Counted from the stretch's first letter, positions 36,985 through 46,177 are shown. The stretch: 64,000 nucleotides of DNA from CALNXN01 sp942490645 (GCA_942490645.1 CALNXN010000010.1:310001-374000), one strand, 5' to 3'. A program made the numbers and translations. Notes: generated by a model not told the origin, from the sequence alone.

Positions 36985-37053
36985 AAGTGTTTTGGTTACC
37001 CATTCGTTAACAAGTGTTCGTTCGTCAATCATTGTTTTTAAAAGATAAACACT
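36985..37053. promoter_or_regulatory. AT-rich divergent promoter region with heptamer repeats
   Basis: The intergenic region between the DUF6456 and DUF6477 genes holds two direct copies of AAGTGTT (36985-36991 and 37012-37018) and an inverted near-copy AACACT (37048-37053). Because the DUF6456 protein has a helix-turn-helix, these could be its operators; this is inference from position and repetition. Confidence 0.35.
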
Positions 37054-37170
37054 ATTTAAACCTGCGCGCGCGCTTCAACCCTAGCGCGCAACACCCGTCA
37101 AAGTTGTGCCATAGTTTGCCCAGCGGATCAGTCGACCGCTGCGACAAAATCAGACCAAGGAACACAACGA

Positions 37171-37461
37171 ATGCAAGATCTTATCTCCATGCTCCACGCG
37201 GTTCGCCGCCCGCCTTTGTTGATGCGTGCCGCCAGAATCGGTGCAGAGGATTACAACAGAAGCGTCCACCTGCCGCGGCTTTTGGGCTACGGCATGCAGC
37301 CACGACACGGCACGGCGCTGATTAAACTGATGGAGATGGAAGCGGATCTTAACACACAGCGCACAAGCGGCGACGCCAGCTACAGCCTGATCAAACATGT
37401 CGACGTGCTGATCGCCATGCTGGGCGAAGCGCGTATCTTGCGCGCCGCCCAGGTGGCATAA
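37171..37461 (+). CDS. DUF6477 family small protein
   Basis: A 96-residue protein matching the DUF6477 pattern seen in Rhodobacterales (MLHAVRRPPLLMRAARIGAEDYNR at the N-terminus). Function unknown; the conserved arginine/tyrosine-rich start suggests a nucleic-acid or regulatory role, but this is speculation. It is divergent from the DUF6456 gene and ends nine bases before the MttB-family stop. Confidence 0.8.
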   Translation: MQDLISMLHAVRRPPLLMRAARIGAEDYNRSVHLPRLLGYGMQPRHGTALIKLMEMEADLNTQRTSGDASYSLIKHVDVLIAMLGEARILRAAQVA

Positions 37462-37470
37462 ACGGTGCGC

Positions 37471-39012
37471 CTACATGAAGCTGTCTGGTGCCTCGGATTT
37501 CTTGCGTGCGACAAAGTCCGTCAACGCCTCCGCAATCGCGGGGTCCATGCCAGGTTGCTGATAGTCATCCAGCAATTTTTTGACCCGCAAGCTGGCAAGA
37601 GCTTGTGTGTCCCGCGCGCCTTCGTCTTCCCAGGTTTCAAACGGCTTGTAATCAAGCAGGTCTGATTTCCAGAACGCCGCCTTGAAATTCGCCTGCGTAT
37701 GGTCGCAACCAAGATAATGACCGCCCGGCCCAACTTCGCGAATGGCATCCATCGCCTGGGCGTTTTCATCAATGTCAACGCCTTTGGCCAGATGATGCAG
37801 CGTGCCAAGCTGATCTGCATCCATCACAAATTTCTCAAACGAAGACACCAGCCCGCCTTCCAGCCATCCGCAGGCGTGCAGCATGAAATTCACGCCCGAC
37901 AACAGCCCCATGTTCAGGCTGTTTGATGTTTCATAGGCCGCTTGCGCATCCGGCAACTTCGATCCGCAGAAGGATCCCGCCGATCGGAACGGCAGCCCCA
38001 TGCGGCGTGCCAACTGCCCGGCGCCGTAGGTGATATGCGCAGCTTCAGGCGTGCCGAACGTAGGGGCGCCCGAATTCATATCGATCGACGTCACGAATGC
38101 ACCAAAAATCACCGGCGCACCAGGTCGCACCAGCTGGCTGTAGGCGATACCCGCCAAAACCTCGGCCAACACCTGCGTCAACGTGCCCGCAACAGACACC
38201 GGCGCCATGGCCCCGCCCACGATAAACGGTGAAATGATGCAGGCCTGATTGTTCTGCGCATAAACTTCTAACGCGCCCATCATCACATCATCAAACGTCA
38301 TCGGAGAGTTGATATTGATCAGCGATGTCATGACGGTGTTGTCTTGCACAAACTCTTTGCCAAAAAGGACTTCGCACATTTCGACGCTGTCTTGCGCACG
38401 GCTGGGTTCTGTCACCGATCCCATGAAGGGCTTATCGCTCAGCGTCATATGCGCGTGCAACATATCAAGATGCCGCTTGTTGACTGGCACGTCCGTAGGC
38501 TCGCAAACTGTCCCTCCGGAATGGTGCAGCCACTTGGACATATACCCAAGCTTCACGAACTTGCGAAAATCATCCATCGTCGCATACCGGCGCCCGCCTT
38601 CGGCGTCGCGCACAAAGGGCGGCCCATATACCGGCGCCAGTACCAGCGACTTGCCCCCGACAACCACAGATCTCTCCGGGTTGCGTGCATGTTGGGTGTA
38701 GGAAGACGGCGCGGTCTTGCACAAGCGGCGCGCCAACCCACGCGGGATACGCACCCGGTCGCCGTCCACATCTGCGCCTGCATCCGCCCAACGCTTCAAC
38801 GCCGCCGGGTTGTCCGGGAAATTCACGCCGATCTCTTCGAGCACCGTTTCAGCGTTCGCTTCGATGATCTCCAGCGCCTCCTCCGTCAACACTTCAAAAT
38901 TCGGAATGTTGCGCTCTATATACCGAGCGGTTTCGAACGACACCGCACTGCGGGCTGCACGCCGCGCCGCACCTCCGCCTCCGCGTCCACGACGTGTTGC
39001 TGCTTCGGCCAT
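37471..39012 (-). CDS. Trimethylamine methyltransferase (MttB) family protein, non-pyrrolysine type
   Basis: A 513-residue protein of the MttB superfamily (TIM barrel; characteristic GPPFVRDAEGGRRYAT, VCEPTDVPVNKRHLDMLHAHM and SPFIVGGAMAPVSVAGTLTQ). Archaeal MttB needs pyrrolysine; this gene reads through without an internal TAG, so it belongs to the non-pyrrolysine group whose known members (MtgB) demethylate glycine betaine or related quaternary amines. An unusual Arg/Gly-rich N-terminal tail of about 22 residues precedes the domain. No corrinoid protein gene is adjacent, so the acceptor must come from elsewhere. Confidence 0.88.
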   Translation of the reverse strand: MAEAATRRGRGGGGAARRAARSAVSFETARYIERNIPNFEVLTEEALEIIEANAETVLEEIGVNFPDNPAALKRWADAGADVDGDRVRIPRGLARRLCKTAPSSYTQHARNPERSVVVGGKSLVLAPVYGPPFVRDAEGGRRYATMDDFRKFVKLGYMSKWLHHSGGTVCEPTDVPVNKRHLDMLHAHMTLSDKPFMGSVTEPSRAQDSVEMCEVLFGKEFVQDNTVMTSLININSPMTFDDVMMGALEVYAQNNQACIISPFIVGGAMAPVSVAGTLTQVLAEVLAGIAYSQLVRPGAPVIFGAFVTSIDMNSGAPTFGTPEAAHITYGAGQLARRMGLPFRSAGSFCGSKLPDAQAAYETSNSLNMGLLSGVNFMLHACGWLEGGLVSSFEKFVMDADQLGTLHHLAKGVDIDENAQAMDAIREVGPGGHYLGCDHTQANFKAAFWKSDLLDYKPFETWEDEGARDTQALASLRVKKLLDDYQQPGMDPAIAEALTDFVARKKSEAPDSFM

Positions 39013-39120
39013 ATCTGCTGCCCTCTCAATGATGTGTTGCGCCAGTAGCTACTGCATTCAAACGCTTCGCTTCGCTCCTATTGCGGCCTTGGAGAGAAAA
39101 AAGCGACATGAAACCCCCGA

Positions 39121-39200
39121 CACGCACTTCATTGTTCCGCAAATATGCCGGGGTCTGGGGCAGCGCCCCAGTCTGCGCTTGCCTCCGCCATCAAGCGCCC
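39121..39200. repeat. Dispersed intergenic repeat, copy D, with GGGGC hairpin
   Basis: The complement of 39127-39150 reads GGCATATTTGCGGAACAATG, matching the 3' half of the repeat copy near 21590. Next to it is a perfect hairpin CTGGGGC-AGC-GCCCCAG (39155-39171). It lies between the mttB-like gene and guaA and is likely a structural repeat of the kind common in Rhodobacterales. Confidence 0.5.
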
Positions 39201-39213
39201 CTAATCAACACGC

Positions 39214-40776
39214 ATGAGCACAGATACCCATGACCGCCTTTTGATCATCGATTTCGGCAGCCAGGTGACGCAGCTTATTGCGCGCCGCTTGCGGGAATTG
39301 AATGTCTATTGTGAAATCCATCCCTTCCAAACCGTGACCGATGCCTTTCTGGCAGATTTCGCCCCGCGCGCCGTGATCCTGTCCGGCGGGCCCGCATCGG
39401 TGATCGACGCAGGCTCACCGCGCCCGCCACGTTCTGTCTTTGAGGCAGGCATTCCAGTGCTGGGCATTTGCTACGGACAACAAGTCATGATGGAGGTTCT
39501 CGGCGGCAAAGTCGAACGCGGGCACGGCACCGCCGAATTCGGACGCGCCTTCGTCACCCCGTCCAAAGATAAACTGGAACTGCTGGAAGGTTGGTTTGAC
39601 ACCGGCCGGGAACAGGTCTGGATGAGCCACGGAGATCACGTCAGCCGCATTGCCCCCGGTTTTGAGGTCTATGGCACTTCCCCCAATGCGCCTTTTGCCA
39701 TCACCGCAGACACCGCGCGCAATTTCTACGCCGTGCAGTTCCACCCTGAAGTCCACCACACCCCACGCGGTGCCATGCTCTATGAAAACTTCGTCCGTCT
39801 GGCCGGTTTCAAGGGCGACTGGACAATGGGCGCATACCGCGAAGAGGCCATTGCGCGCATTCGTGAACAGGTCGGTGATGCCAAGGTCATCTGCGGGTTG
39901 TCCGGTGGCGTCGATTCCTCCGTGGCCGCAGTGTTGATCCACGAAGCCATTGGCGATCAATTGACCTGCGTCTTCGTGGATCATGGATTGCTGCGCAAAA
40001 ACGAAGCCGAAGAGGTCGTGACGATGTTTCGCGACCACTACAACATGCCACTCATTCATGCAGATGAGCAGGATCTCTTTCTCGGCGCGTTGGACGGTGT
40101 TTCGGACCCCGAGATCAAGCGCAAGACAATCGGTAAGCTCTTTATCGATGTGTTCCAGCAACATGCCACCGATGTGGGTGATGCCAAGTTTCTCGCGCAG
40201 GGCACACTCTATCCTGACGTCATTGAATCCGTCTCCTTTTCGGGCGGCCCATCGGTGACCATCAAAAGCCACCACAACGTCGGCGGACTGCCGGAAAAAA
40301 TGGGGTTGAAACTGGTCGAGCCATTGCGCGAGCTTTTCAAGGATGAAGTACGCGCCTTGGGCCGGGAACTTGGCCTGCCCCAAAGCTTTATCGGGCGCCA
40401 CCCGTTCCCCGGACCGGGCCTCGCGATCCGCTGCCCCGGCGAAATCACCCGTCAAAAGCTGGACATCCTGCGCGAAGCAGACGCGGTCTATATTGATCAG
40501 ATCCGCCGCCACGGGCTTTATGACGATATCTGGCAAGCCTTTGTGGCCATCCTGCCCGTGCGGACCGTGGGTGTGATGGGGGACGGGCGCACTTATGATT
40601 TTGCCTGCGCCTTGCGCGCCGTGACATCCGTGGATGGTATGACGGCGGATTACTATCCCTTTACCCATGAGTTTCTGGGGGAAACCGCCACGCGCATCAT
40701 CAATGAAGTGCCCGGCATCAACCGGGTGACTTACGACATCACCTCGAAACCTCCGGGCACGATCGAGTGGGAATGA
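39214..40776 (+). CDS. guaA: GMP synthase (glutamine-hydrolysing)
   Basis: Converts XMP to GMP using glutamine and ATP. Length 520 residues. The N-terminal glutamine amidotransferase domain has the nucleophile in GICYGQQ near residue 86 and the His-Glu pair FHPEVHHT; the ATP-pyrophosphatase domain has GLSGGVDSSVAA near residue 228; the C-terminal dimerisation domain ends KPPGTIEWE. It stands alone. Confidence 0.98.
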   Translation: MSTDTHDRLLIIDFGSQVTQLIARRLRELNVYCEIHPFQTVTDAFLADFAPRAVILSGGPASVIDAGSPRPPRSVFEAGIPVLGICYGQQVMMEVLGGKVERGHGTAEFGRAFVTPSKDKLELLEGWFDTGREQVWMSHGDHVSRIAPGFEVYGTSPNAPFAITADTARNFYAVQFHPEVHHTPRGAMLYENFVRLAGFKGDWTMGAYREEAIARIREQVGDAKVICGLSGGVDSSVAAVLIHEAIGDQLTCVFVDHGLLRKNEAEEVVTMFRDHYNMPLIHADEQDLFLGALDGVSDPEIKRKTIGKLFIDVFQQHATDVGDAKFLAQGTLYPDVIESVSFSGGPSVTIKSHHNVGGLPEKMGLKLVEPLRELFKDEVRALGRELGLPQSFIGRHPFPGPGLAIRCPGEITRQKLDILREADAVYIDQIRRHGLYDDIWQAFVAILPVRTVGVMGDGRTYDFACALRAVTSVDGMTADYYPFTHEFLGETATRIINEVPGINRVTYDITSKPPGTIEWE

Positions 40777-40797
40777 TCGGCCAGAAGAGCATTTTTG

Positions 40798-40835
40798 CCT
40801 CCGGCAGAGGTATTTGCGATCATTTGGAAATGCCT
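40798..40835 (+). repeat. Dispersed intergenic repeat, copy B
   Basis: Reads GCCTCCGGCAGAGGTATTT, then five other bases, then CATTTGGAAATG; nearly identical to the complement of 61368-61408. It sits between guaA and the first EamA transporter and ends just before the preferred GTG start of that gene. Confidence 0.55.
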
Positions 40836-40837
40836 TC

Positions 40838-41701
40838 GTGAACGCGACCCTCAAAGCCGCGTTATGGATGATAGGAGCGATTGCCTCGTTCTCCTCCATG
40901 GCCGTAGCAGGGCGGGAACTGGCCAATCAACTCGATACGTTCGAGATCATGATGTATCGCAGTTTGTTCGGTGTGGTGATCGTGGTTCTTGTGGCATGGG
41001 CGAGCGGCAGTTGGCGTCAGATCAATGCAGAGCAGATGGGCACCCATCTGGTGCGTAATCTGGCGCATTTCACGGGCCAGAACCTTTGGTTTTACGCCGT
41101 CACGGTGATCCCATTGGCACAGGTTTTCGCTCTGGAGTTCACGTCGCCACTTTGGGTGATTGTTTTGTCCCCGCTGATTCTAGGTGAACGCCTGACACTT
41201 GTGCGCGGTGTGGCGGCGATCATTGGGTTTGTGGGCATTTTGATCGTGGCGCGTCCCGATATGGCGGGGCTGAACGCGGGGGTGATCACGGCCGCCTCTG
41301 CGGCGATCTTTTTTGCCCTGACAATCATGTTCACCAAGCGTTTGACCCGCACACAATCCATCACCTGTATTCTGTTTTATCTGACCACCATGCAGCTTGT
41401 TATGGGCCTTGTTGCTGCCGGATACGACGGCGACATCGCCCTGCCGAATGCGGTCAGCCTGCCTTTTGTGGTGTTGGTCGGCGCTGCGGGATTGATGGCG
41501 CATTTTTGCATGACCAATGCACTGGCCATCGCGCCCGCGACTGTGGTGGTACCCATTGATTTCATTCGCCTGCCTGCTATCGCCGTCATTGGAATGCTGC
41601 TCTATAACGAAGCGCTGGACGTTTGGGTGTTTGTGGGTGCCGCAGTGATTTTCGCGGGAAATTACCTCAACATCTGGGTCGAAACGCGCCCTCGAACATG
41701 A
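40838..41701 (+). CDS. DMT-superfamily (EamA) transporter
   Basis: A 287-residue inner-membrane protein with about ten helices in two EamA repeats (FALEFTSPLWVIVLSPLILGER in the first; VVVPIDFIRLPAIAVIGMLLYNE in the second). These export amino acids or metabolites; the substrate is not evident. I prefer the GTG at 40838 over the ATG at 40814 because the latter lies inside a dispersed repeat element and adds eight residues of repeat-derived sequence. Confidence 0.85.
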   Translation: MNATLKAALWMIGAIASFSSMAVAGRELANQLDTFEIMMYRSLFGVVIVVLVAWASGSWRQINAEQMGTHLVRNLAHFTGQNLWFYAVTVIPLAQVFALEFTSPLWVIVLSPLILGERLTLVRGVAAIIGFVGILIVARPDMAGLNAGVITAASAAIFFALTIMFTKRLTRTQSITCILFYLTTMQLVMGLVAAGYDGDIALPNAVSLPFVVLVGAAGLMAHFCMTNALAIAPATVVVPIDFIRLPAIAVIGMLLYNEALDVWVFVGAAVIFAGNYLNIWVETRPRT

Positions 41702-41753
41702 TTGCGCAGGAAACGGGTTTCGGACGCGCCTGAATTTGGGTGATTACCTTGTC

Positions 41754-42692
41754 ATGACGCCACAAAAAACCATATCGGGCCGGGCCTGGGCAGAGCTGAT
41801 GTTGCTGGGCGCAATCTGGGGCGCTTCGTTCTTTTCCATCCGCATTGCGTTGAATGAAGTGGGGCCACTCACTGCGGTCGCGCACCGTACCTTTTGGGCC
41901 GCGTTGCTGCTGTGGGCGGTGGTGGTCGTGATGCGTGTGCCAGTGCCGCGTGATTTGCGCATCTGGGGCGCGTTTCTGGTGATGGGACTGCTGAACAATG
42001 TGATCCCTTTTGGGCTGATGGCATGGGGGCAGTTGCATATCGAAAGCGGGCTAACGTCTATTCTGAATGCGGCCACGGCCATTTTCGGGGTCATTGCCGC
42101 CGCGATTTTCTTTGCCGACGAGCGGATTACCCTGCGCAAGGGCGTTGGTGTGACGCTGGGATTTTTCGGCGTGGCCACGGCCATTGGTCTGAGCGCATTG
42201 GCGCAGTTTGACATCCGCTCCATGGCGCAACTGGCGGTGATTGCGGGTACTGTATCCTATGCCTTGGCCAGCGTCTGGGCGCGGACATGGCTTGGGAAGC
42301 TGCCTCCGCAAATGGCCGCCGCTGGCATGCTCACGGGGTCCAGCTTGATCACGGTGCCGCTGGCGTGGAGTGTGGAAGGCCCGGTTGTGTTTGATTTGGA
42401 ACCAGTAACGATGCTGGCAATCGGATACTACAGCCTGATCGCGACGGCGGGTGCGTATTTGTTATATTATCATGTACTTACGCAAGCAGGCAGCAGCAAC
42501 TTGATGCTGGTGACGCTGTTGATCCCGCCTGTTGCGATTGTTCTGGGGTATCTGGTGTTGGAGGAAACACTGGGTCCGAATGCCTTTGCTGGCTTTGCGC
42601 TTCTTGCGCTTGGACTTGTCATTCTGGACGGTCGGGTTTGGAAAAAACTGCGCCGTGCCCTGCGCATTGACCGCACAGAGCAGCCCCGATAG
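41754..42692 (+). CDS. DMT-superfamily (EamA) transporter
   Basis: A 312-residue inner-membrane transporter with ten predicted helices; first repeat WAELMLLGAIWGASFFSIRIAL and the typical end LVPPVA-like LLIPPVAIVLGYLVLEETLGPN in the second repeat. It follows another EamA gene by about 50 bases, but the two differ strongly in sequence and are not a recent duplication. ATG 41754 has GGGTGA upstream; a TTG at 41736 is an alternative. Substrate unknown. Confidence 0.85.
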   Translation: MTPQKTISGRAWAELMLLGAIWGASFFSIRIALNEVGPLTAVAHRTFWAALLLWAVVVVMRVPVPRDLRIWGAFLVMGLLNNVIPFGLMAWGQLHIESGLTSILNAATAIFGVIAAAIFFADERITLRKGVGVTLGFFGVATAIGLSALAQFDIRSMAQLAVIAGTVSYALASVWARTWLGKLPPQMAAAGMLTGSSLITVPLAWSVEGPVVFDLEPVTMLAIGYYSLIATAGAYLLYYHVLTQAGSSNLMLVTLLIPPVAIVLGYLVLEETLGPNAFAGFALLALGLVILDGRVWKKLRRALRIDRTEQPR

Positions 42693-42731
42693 GACTTGGC
42701 GCAAACTTAAAGCCCGCTGGACCCATTGAAT

Positions 42732-43580
42732 ATGCTTTACTCCTCAGCCGCAGACTGGCGCGCCGCGCCGCGCAAATCCGTTTTGGTGTTTGGCATGTCG
42801 GGCTTGGGCAAAACCCATATGTCCAACCTTTTGCGCGCCTCCGGAGACTGGTTTCATTATTCGATCGATTACCGCATAGGCACCCGATACATGGGTGAAT
42901 TCATCGCCGACAATGCCAAGGCCGAAGCGATGAAAGTGCCGTTTCTGCGTGACCTGCTGATGAGCGACAGCATCTACATCGGCTCCAACATCACCTTCGA
43001 TAATCTTACACCCGTCGCCACCTATCTGGGCAAACCGGGAGACGCGGCCAAGGGCGGCCTGCCGATGGCCGAATACCGCCGCCGCCAAGAACAGTTTCGT
43101 CAGGCCGAGATTGCAGCCCTGCGCGATACAGCACATTTTGCGAACCGCAGTCAGGCGCTTTATGGGTATCCGCATTTCATCTGTGATACGGGCGGTTCCA
43201 TTTGCGAATGGGTCGATGCGACCGATCCTACGGATGCCCTGCTGCAAGAGTTGTCCGAACATTGTCTGCTGATCTGGATCAAGGGCGATGCGGCCCATAC
43301 CGCCGAATTGATCCGCCGCTTTGATCGTGCGCCCAAACCAATGGCCTATCAGCCCGAATTCCTGACGACTGTCTGGGAGGAATACCTGAGCGAAAACAAC
43401 GTCTCAGAAGGTGACGTCGATCCGGATGCTTTCATCCGCTTTACATATGCGCGCGCTCTGGCGCACCGTCAGCCCCGCTATGAAGCGATGGCAAAATGGG
43501 GCATTACCGTCACCGCTGATGAAGTTGCAGCGCTCAAGACAGACGCGGATTTCGACGCCTTGGTGGCGGGCAAGCTTTAA
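42732..43580 (+). CDS. Orphan P-loop ATPase/kinase-like protein
   Basis: A 282-residue soluble protein with Walker A GMSGLGKT at residues 21-28. After it come a mixed stretch with DYRIGTRYMGEFIADNA, YIGSNITFDNLTPVATYLGKP and FICDTGGSICEWVD, which may include the second nucleotide site, and a C-terminal helical part. It does not match a named kinase that I recognise; I recall it only as an 'ATPase' in roseobacters. ATG 42732 is preferred over TTG 42726. Its stop overlaps the convergent secreted-protein gene by four bases. Confidence 0.75.
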   Translation: MLYSSAADWRAAPRKSVLVFGMSGLGKTHMSNLLRASGDWFHYSIDYRIGTRYMGEFIADNAKAEAMKVPFLRDLLMSDSIYIGSNITFDNLTPVATYLGKPGDAAKGGLPMAEYRRRQEQFRQAEIAALRDTAHFANRSQALYGYPHFICDTGGSICEWVDATDPTDALLQELSEHCLLIWIKGDAAHTAELIRRFDRAPKPMAYQPEFLTTVWEEYLSENNVSEGDVDPDAFIRFTYARALAHRQPRYEAMAKWGITVTADEVAALKTDADFDALVAGKL

Positions 43581-44122
43581 CCGAAGCAGACGTTCACGGC
43601 ACTTTGCATTGTGGCCGCCGCTCCGGTGAGCGGCACGGTAAAGATATCAAAACCGCTGGCGTTTTGAACCCGCATCGAGGTGGCGCTTGCGATGGCATTC
43701 ATGAATGTATCACCGGGAGCAAGATCAACCCGGAAATCGCCCCCCACCCACACGAATGGCACCAGATACTGCACGCTGCCGATGACAAAACGCATTTGCG
43801 CATCCGGCCCCTCCAACCCCGTCAACGTAAAGAAGCTCTCTCCCTGCGGGCTGCACAGGTAATAAAACCCAAGCTCGTCTCCCGGTTCTTGGTAGCCTGC
43901 GTAAAGACGCCTGCCATCTTCGGTGCGCCCCCAAACCCATGCGGGCGCAGCTGGTGTCGCCGCGATGCAGGTGGTGTTGACGCATTGGGTATATTGCGCG
44001 CTGGCCGCTCCCGGGGATCCAGCCAAACACCGCCAGATGCACTGCTGCAATGCCATCGGATCCTCCTGCGCCAACGCGGGCCACGGACATAAAAGCATAA
44101 GCAGGGCAAACCGAAACATCAT
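43577..44122 (-). CDS. Secreted protein of unknown function
   Basis: A 181-residue exported protein with a signal peptide (MFRFALLMLLCPWPALAQ) and a mature part with several cysteines in the first third (QQCIWRCLAGS, YTQCVNTTC) and later YYLCSPQGESFFTLTGLEGP. The cysteine spacing could form disulfides. Two adjacent ATGs (44122 and 44119) are possible. No family recognised. It faces the metA gene, which begins divergently 120 bases away. Confidence 0.7.
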   Translation of the reverse strand: MMFRFALLMLLCPWPALAQEDPMALQQCIWRCLAGSPGAASAQYTQCVNTTCIAATPAAPAWVWGRTEDGRRLYAGYQEPGDELGFYYLCSPQGESFFTLTGLEGPDAQMRFVIGSVQYLVPFVWVGGDFRVDLAPGDTFMNAIASATSMRVQNASGFDIFTVPLTGAAATMQSAVNVCFG

Positions 44123-44244
44123 GCACCACCTTCCCGCCAAAGAGCTGCGCGCGCAAGCATTCACCGACCTGTCATTGCCCGCCTCTTGAGACCCAGGCGC
44201 GCAAAGGCTATCTCCGGCATCACGCATTTACATCGGAACACCTC

Positions 44245-45162
44245 ATGCCCATCAAAATCCCTGCCGACCTGCCTGCCTTTGACGTGCTGACGCGCGAAGG
44301 TGTGATGGTGCTGGATGAAGATGCCGCCTCGCGTCAGGATATCCGACCCTTGCGCATTGGGCTGCTGAACCTGATGCCCAAGAAAATTCAGACCGAAAAC
44401 CAGTTTGCGCGGCTGATCGGTGCGACGCCCCTGCAGATCGAGCTGAGCCTCATCCGCATGTCCGAACACCAGACGCGCAACACCGCCGCCGCCCATATGG
44501 AGAGCTTTTACCGCCCCTTTGAAGAGGTGCGCGACGAAAAGTTCGACGGTCTGATCATCACAGGCGCACCCATTGAGCATCTGGACTTTGACGAGGTCAC
44601 GTATTGGGCAGAACTGCGCGACGTGATGGATTGGACGCAAACCAATGTACATTCCACCTTTGGGGTGTGCTGGGGTGGTATGGCGATGATCAACCATTTC
44701 CACGGGGTCAAAAAACACATGCTCGACGCCAAGGCCTTTGGATGCTTCCGGCACCGTAATCTGGCACCAGCGTCACCTTATCTGCGCGGGTTTTCCGATG
44801 AATGCGTGATCCCAGTGTCGCGCTGGACGGAAATGCGCCAATCCGAAATCGACGCGGCGAACGGGCTCAATACGCTTTTGGGCAGCGATCTTGTGGGCCC
44901 CTGTCTGGTCGAGGACAAGGCACACCGGGCGCTCTATATCTTCAACCATTTTGAGTATGACAGCGATACGTTGAAACAGGAGTATGATCGCGATGTGGCC
45001 TCAAATACGCCGATCAACGTGCCGATGAACTATTACCCGGATGATGACCCCACACGCACGCCGCTGAACCGCTGGCGCAGCCATGCCCATCTGCTCTATG
45101 GCAACTGGATCAACGAAATTTATCAGTCCACGCCGTTTGAAATGTCGAGAATCGGTGCGTAA
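44245..45162 (+). CDS. metA: Homoserine O-acetyltransferase (MetA family)
   Basis: First committed step of methionine synthesis, acylating homoserine. Length 305 residues. The nucleophile is C142 in FGVCWGG, and the glutamate-histidine region HFEYDSDTL is present. Residue 111 is glutamate (TGAPIEH). In the family, Glu111 marks acetyl-CoA users, while glycine there (as in E. coli) marks succinyl-CoA users, so this enzyme is predicted to make O-acetylhomoserine despite the historical O-succinyltransferase name. It is followed after four bases by the alpha/beta hydrolase start. Confidence 0.94.
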   Translation: MPIKIPADLPAFDVLTREGVMVLDEDAASRQDIRPLRIGLLNLMPKKIQTENQFARLIGATPLQIELSLIRMSEHQTRNTAAAHMESFYRPFEEVRDEKFDGLIITGAPIEHLDFDEVTYWAELRDVMDWTQTNVHSTFGVCWGGMAMINHFHGVKKHMLDAKAFGCFRHRNLAPASPYLRGFSDECVIPVSRWTEMRQSEIDAANGLNTLLGSDLVGPCLVEDKAHRALYIFNHFEYDSDTLKQEYDRDVASNTPINVPMNYYPDDDPTRTPLNRWRSHAHLLYGNWINEIYQSTPFEMSRIGA

Positions 45163-45166
45163 CATC

Positions 45167-46126
45167 ATGGGATATGTCGCTGTAATCCTTGCGATATTCA
45201 TCGCGATTGTCCAATGGCGCGCCTATGCAAACGAGCGTAAGGCAGAGGCCGCCTACCCTCCTGCCGGCGAACTGATCGACGTGGACGGCGTTCAGGTACA
45301 CGCGCTGGTCATGGGCGAAGGCCCGGATTTGGTGATGATCCACGGGGCAAGCGGATCGTTGCGGGATATGTCGTTCGGCTTTGCGCAGCGGATGGCGCAG
45401 ACGCACCGCGTGATCCTGCTCGACCGGCCCGGATTGGGATGGAGCGCGCGACCAGCCGGGTTTGGCGGCGCATGGAACAACGCCGCGGAAACGCCCGCGC
45501 AGCAAGCGCGACTGTTGTGGGCGGCAGCCCAGAAAATCGGTGTGCAGAACCCCATTGTACTGGGCCATTCCTACGGCGGTGCCGTGGCATTGGCCTGGGC
45601 GCTGGAACATCCGCAAGACACCGCCGCCCTCGTTCTTCTGGCCTCGGCATCCAACCCCTGGCCCGGTGATCTGGGGCTTTTGTACAATGTCACCTCTTCG
45701 CGGGTTGGCGGCGCTTTGGTCGTGCCGATGATCACGGCCTTTACCCCGCAAAAGGTCGTAGACGGCACCGTGAGCGCAATCTTTGCACCCCAAACCATGC
45801 CCGGCGGATATCTGGAGCATTTCGGTGACCGCATGACCCTGCGCCGCAAAACGATGCGCGCCAATGCCCAACAGGTAAATTCCCTGCGCCCGCATATCGT
45901 GGAGATGTCACAACGCTATGGCACGCTGCAGATGCCGGTGGAGATCGTGCACGGTGACGCCGACACCATTGTGCCACTGCATATCCACTCCATCCCGCTG
46001 TCACAGCAGATTGCGCAGGCCAATCTGACGGTGCTCAAAGGGATTGGCCATATGCCGCAACATGTTGCGGCCTCTGATGTGCAGGCCGCCATTGAACGCG
46101 CGACGTCGCGTGCAGGTTTGCGTTAA
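45167..46126 (+). CDS. Membrane-anchored alpha/beta hydrolase
   Basis: A 319-residue serine hydrolase with an N-terminal membrane helix (YVAVILAIFIAIVQW), the oxyanion region MIHGASGS, nucleophile S135 in GHSYGG, an acidic residue in VHGDADTIVP and histidine in GIGHMPQH. It starts four bases after the metA stop, suggesting co-transcription. The substrate is unknown; esterase or lipase activity is the safe reading. ATG 45167 gives the membrane helix at the N-terminus; a longer upstream frame overlaps metA. Confidence 0.87.
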   Translation: MGYVAVILAIFIAIVQWRAYANERKAEAAYPPAGELIDVDGVQVHALVMGEGPDLVMIHGASGSLRDMSFGFAQRMAQTHRVILLDRPGLGWSARPAGFGGAWNNAAETPAQQARLLWAAAQKIGVQNPIVLGHSYGGAVALAWALEHPQDTAALVLLASASNPWPGDLGLLYNVTSSRVGGALVVPMITAFTPQKVVDGTVSAIFAPQTMPGGYLEHFGDRMTLRRKTMRANAQQVNSLRPHIVEMSQRYGTLQMPVEIVHGDADTIVPLHIHSIPLSQQIAQANLTVLKGIGHMPQHVAASDVQAAIERATSRAGLR

Positions 46127-46177
46127 TCGCATTAACATCCCATATAGGGTATGAACCGAAGTAACCGGAGGCCCCTG

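Noticed and set aside
37471..39012. Pyrrolysine-containing MttB
   Set aside because: The frame is full length with no internal TAG.
39415..40926. Long open frame opposite guaA
   Set aside because: Antisense shadow of guaA.
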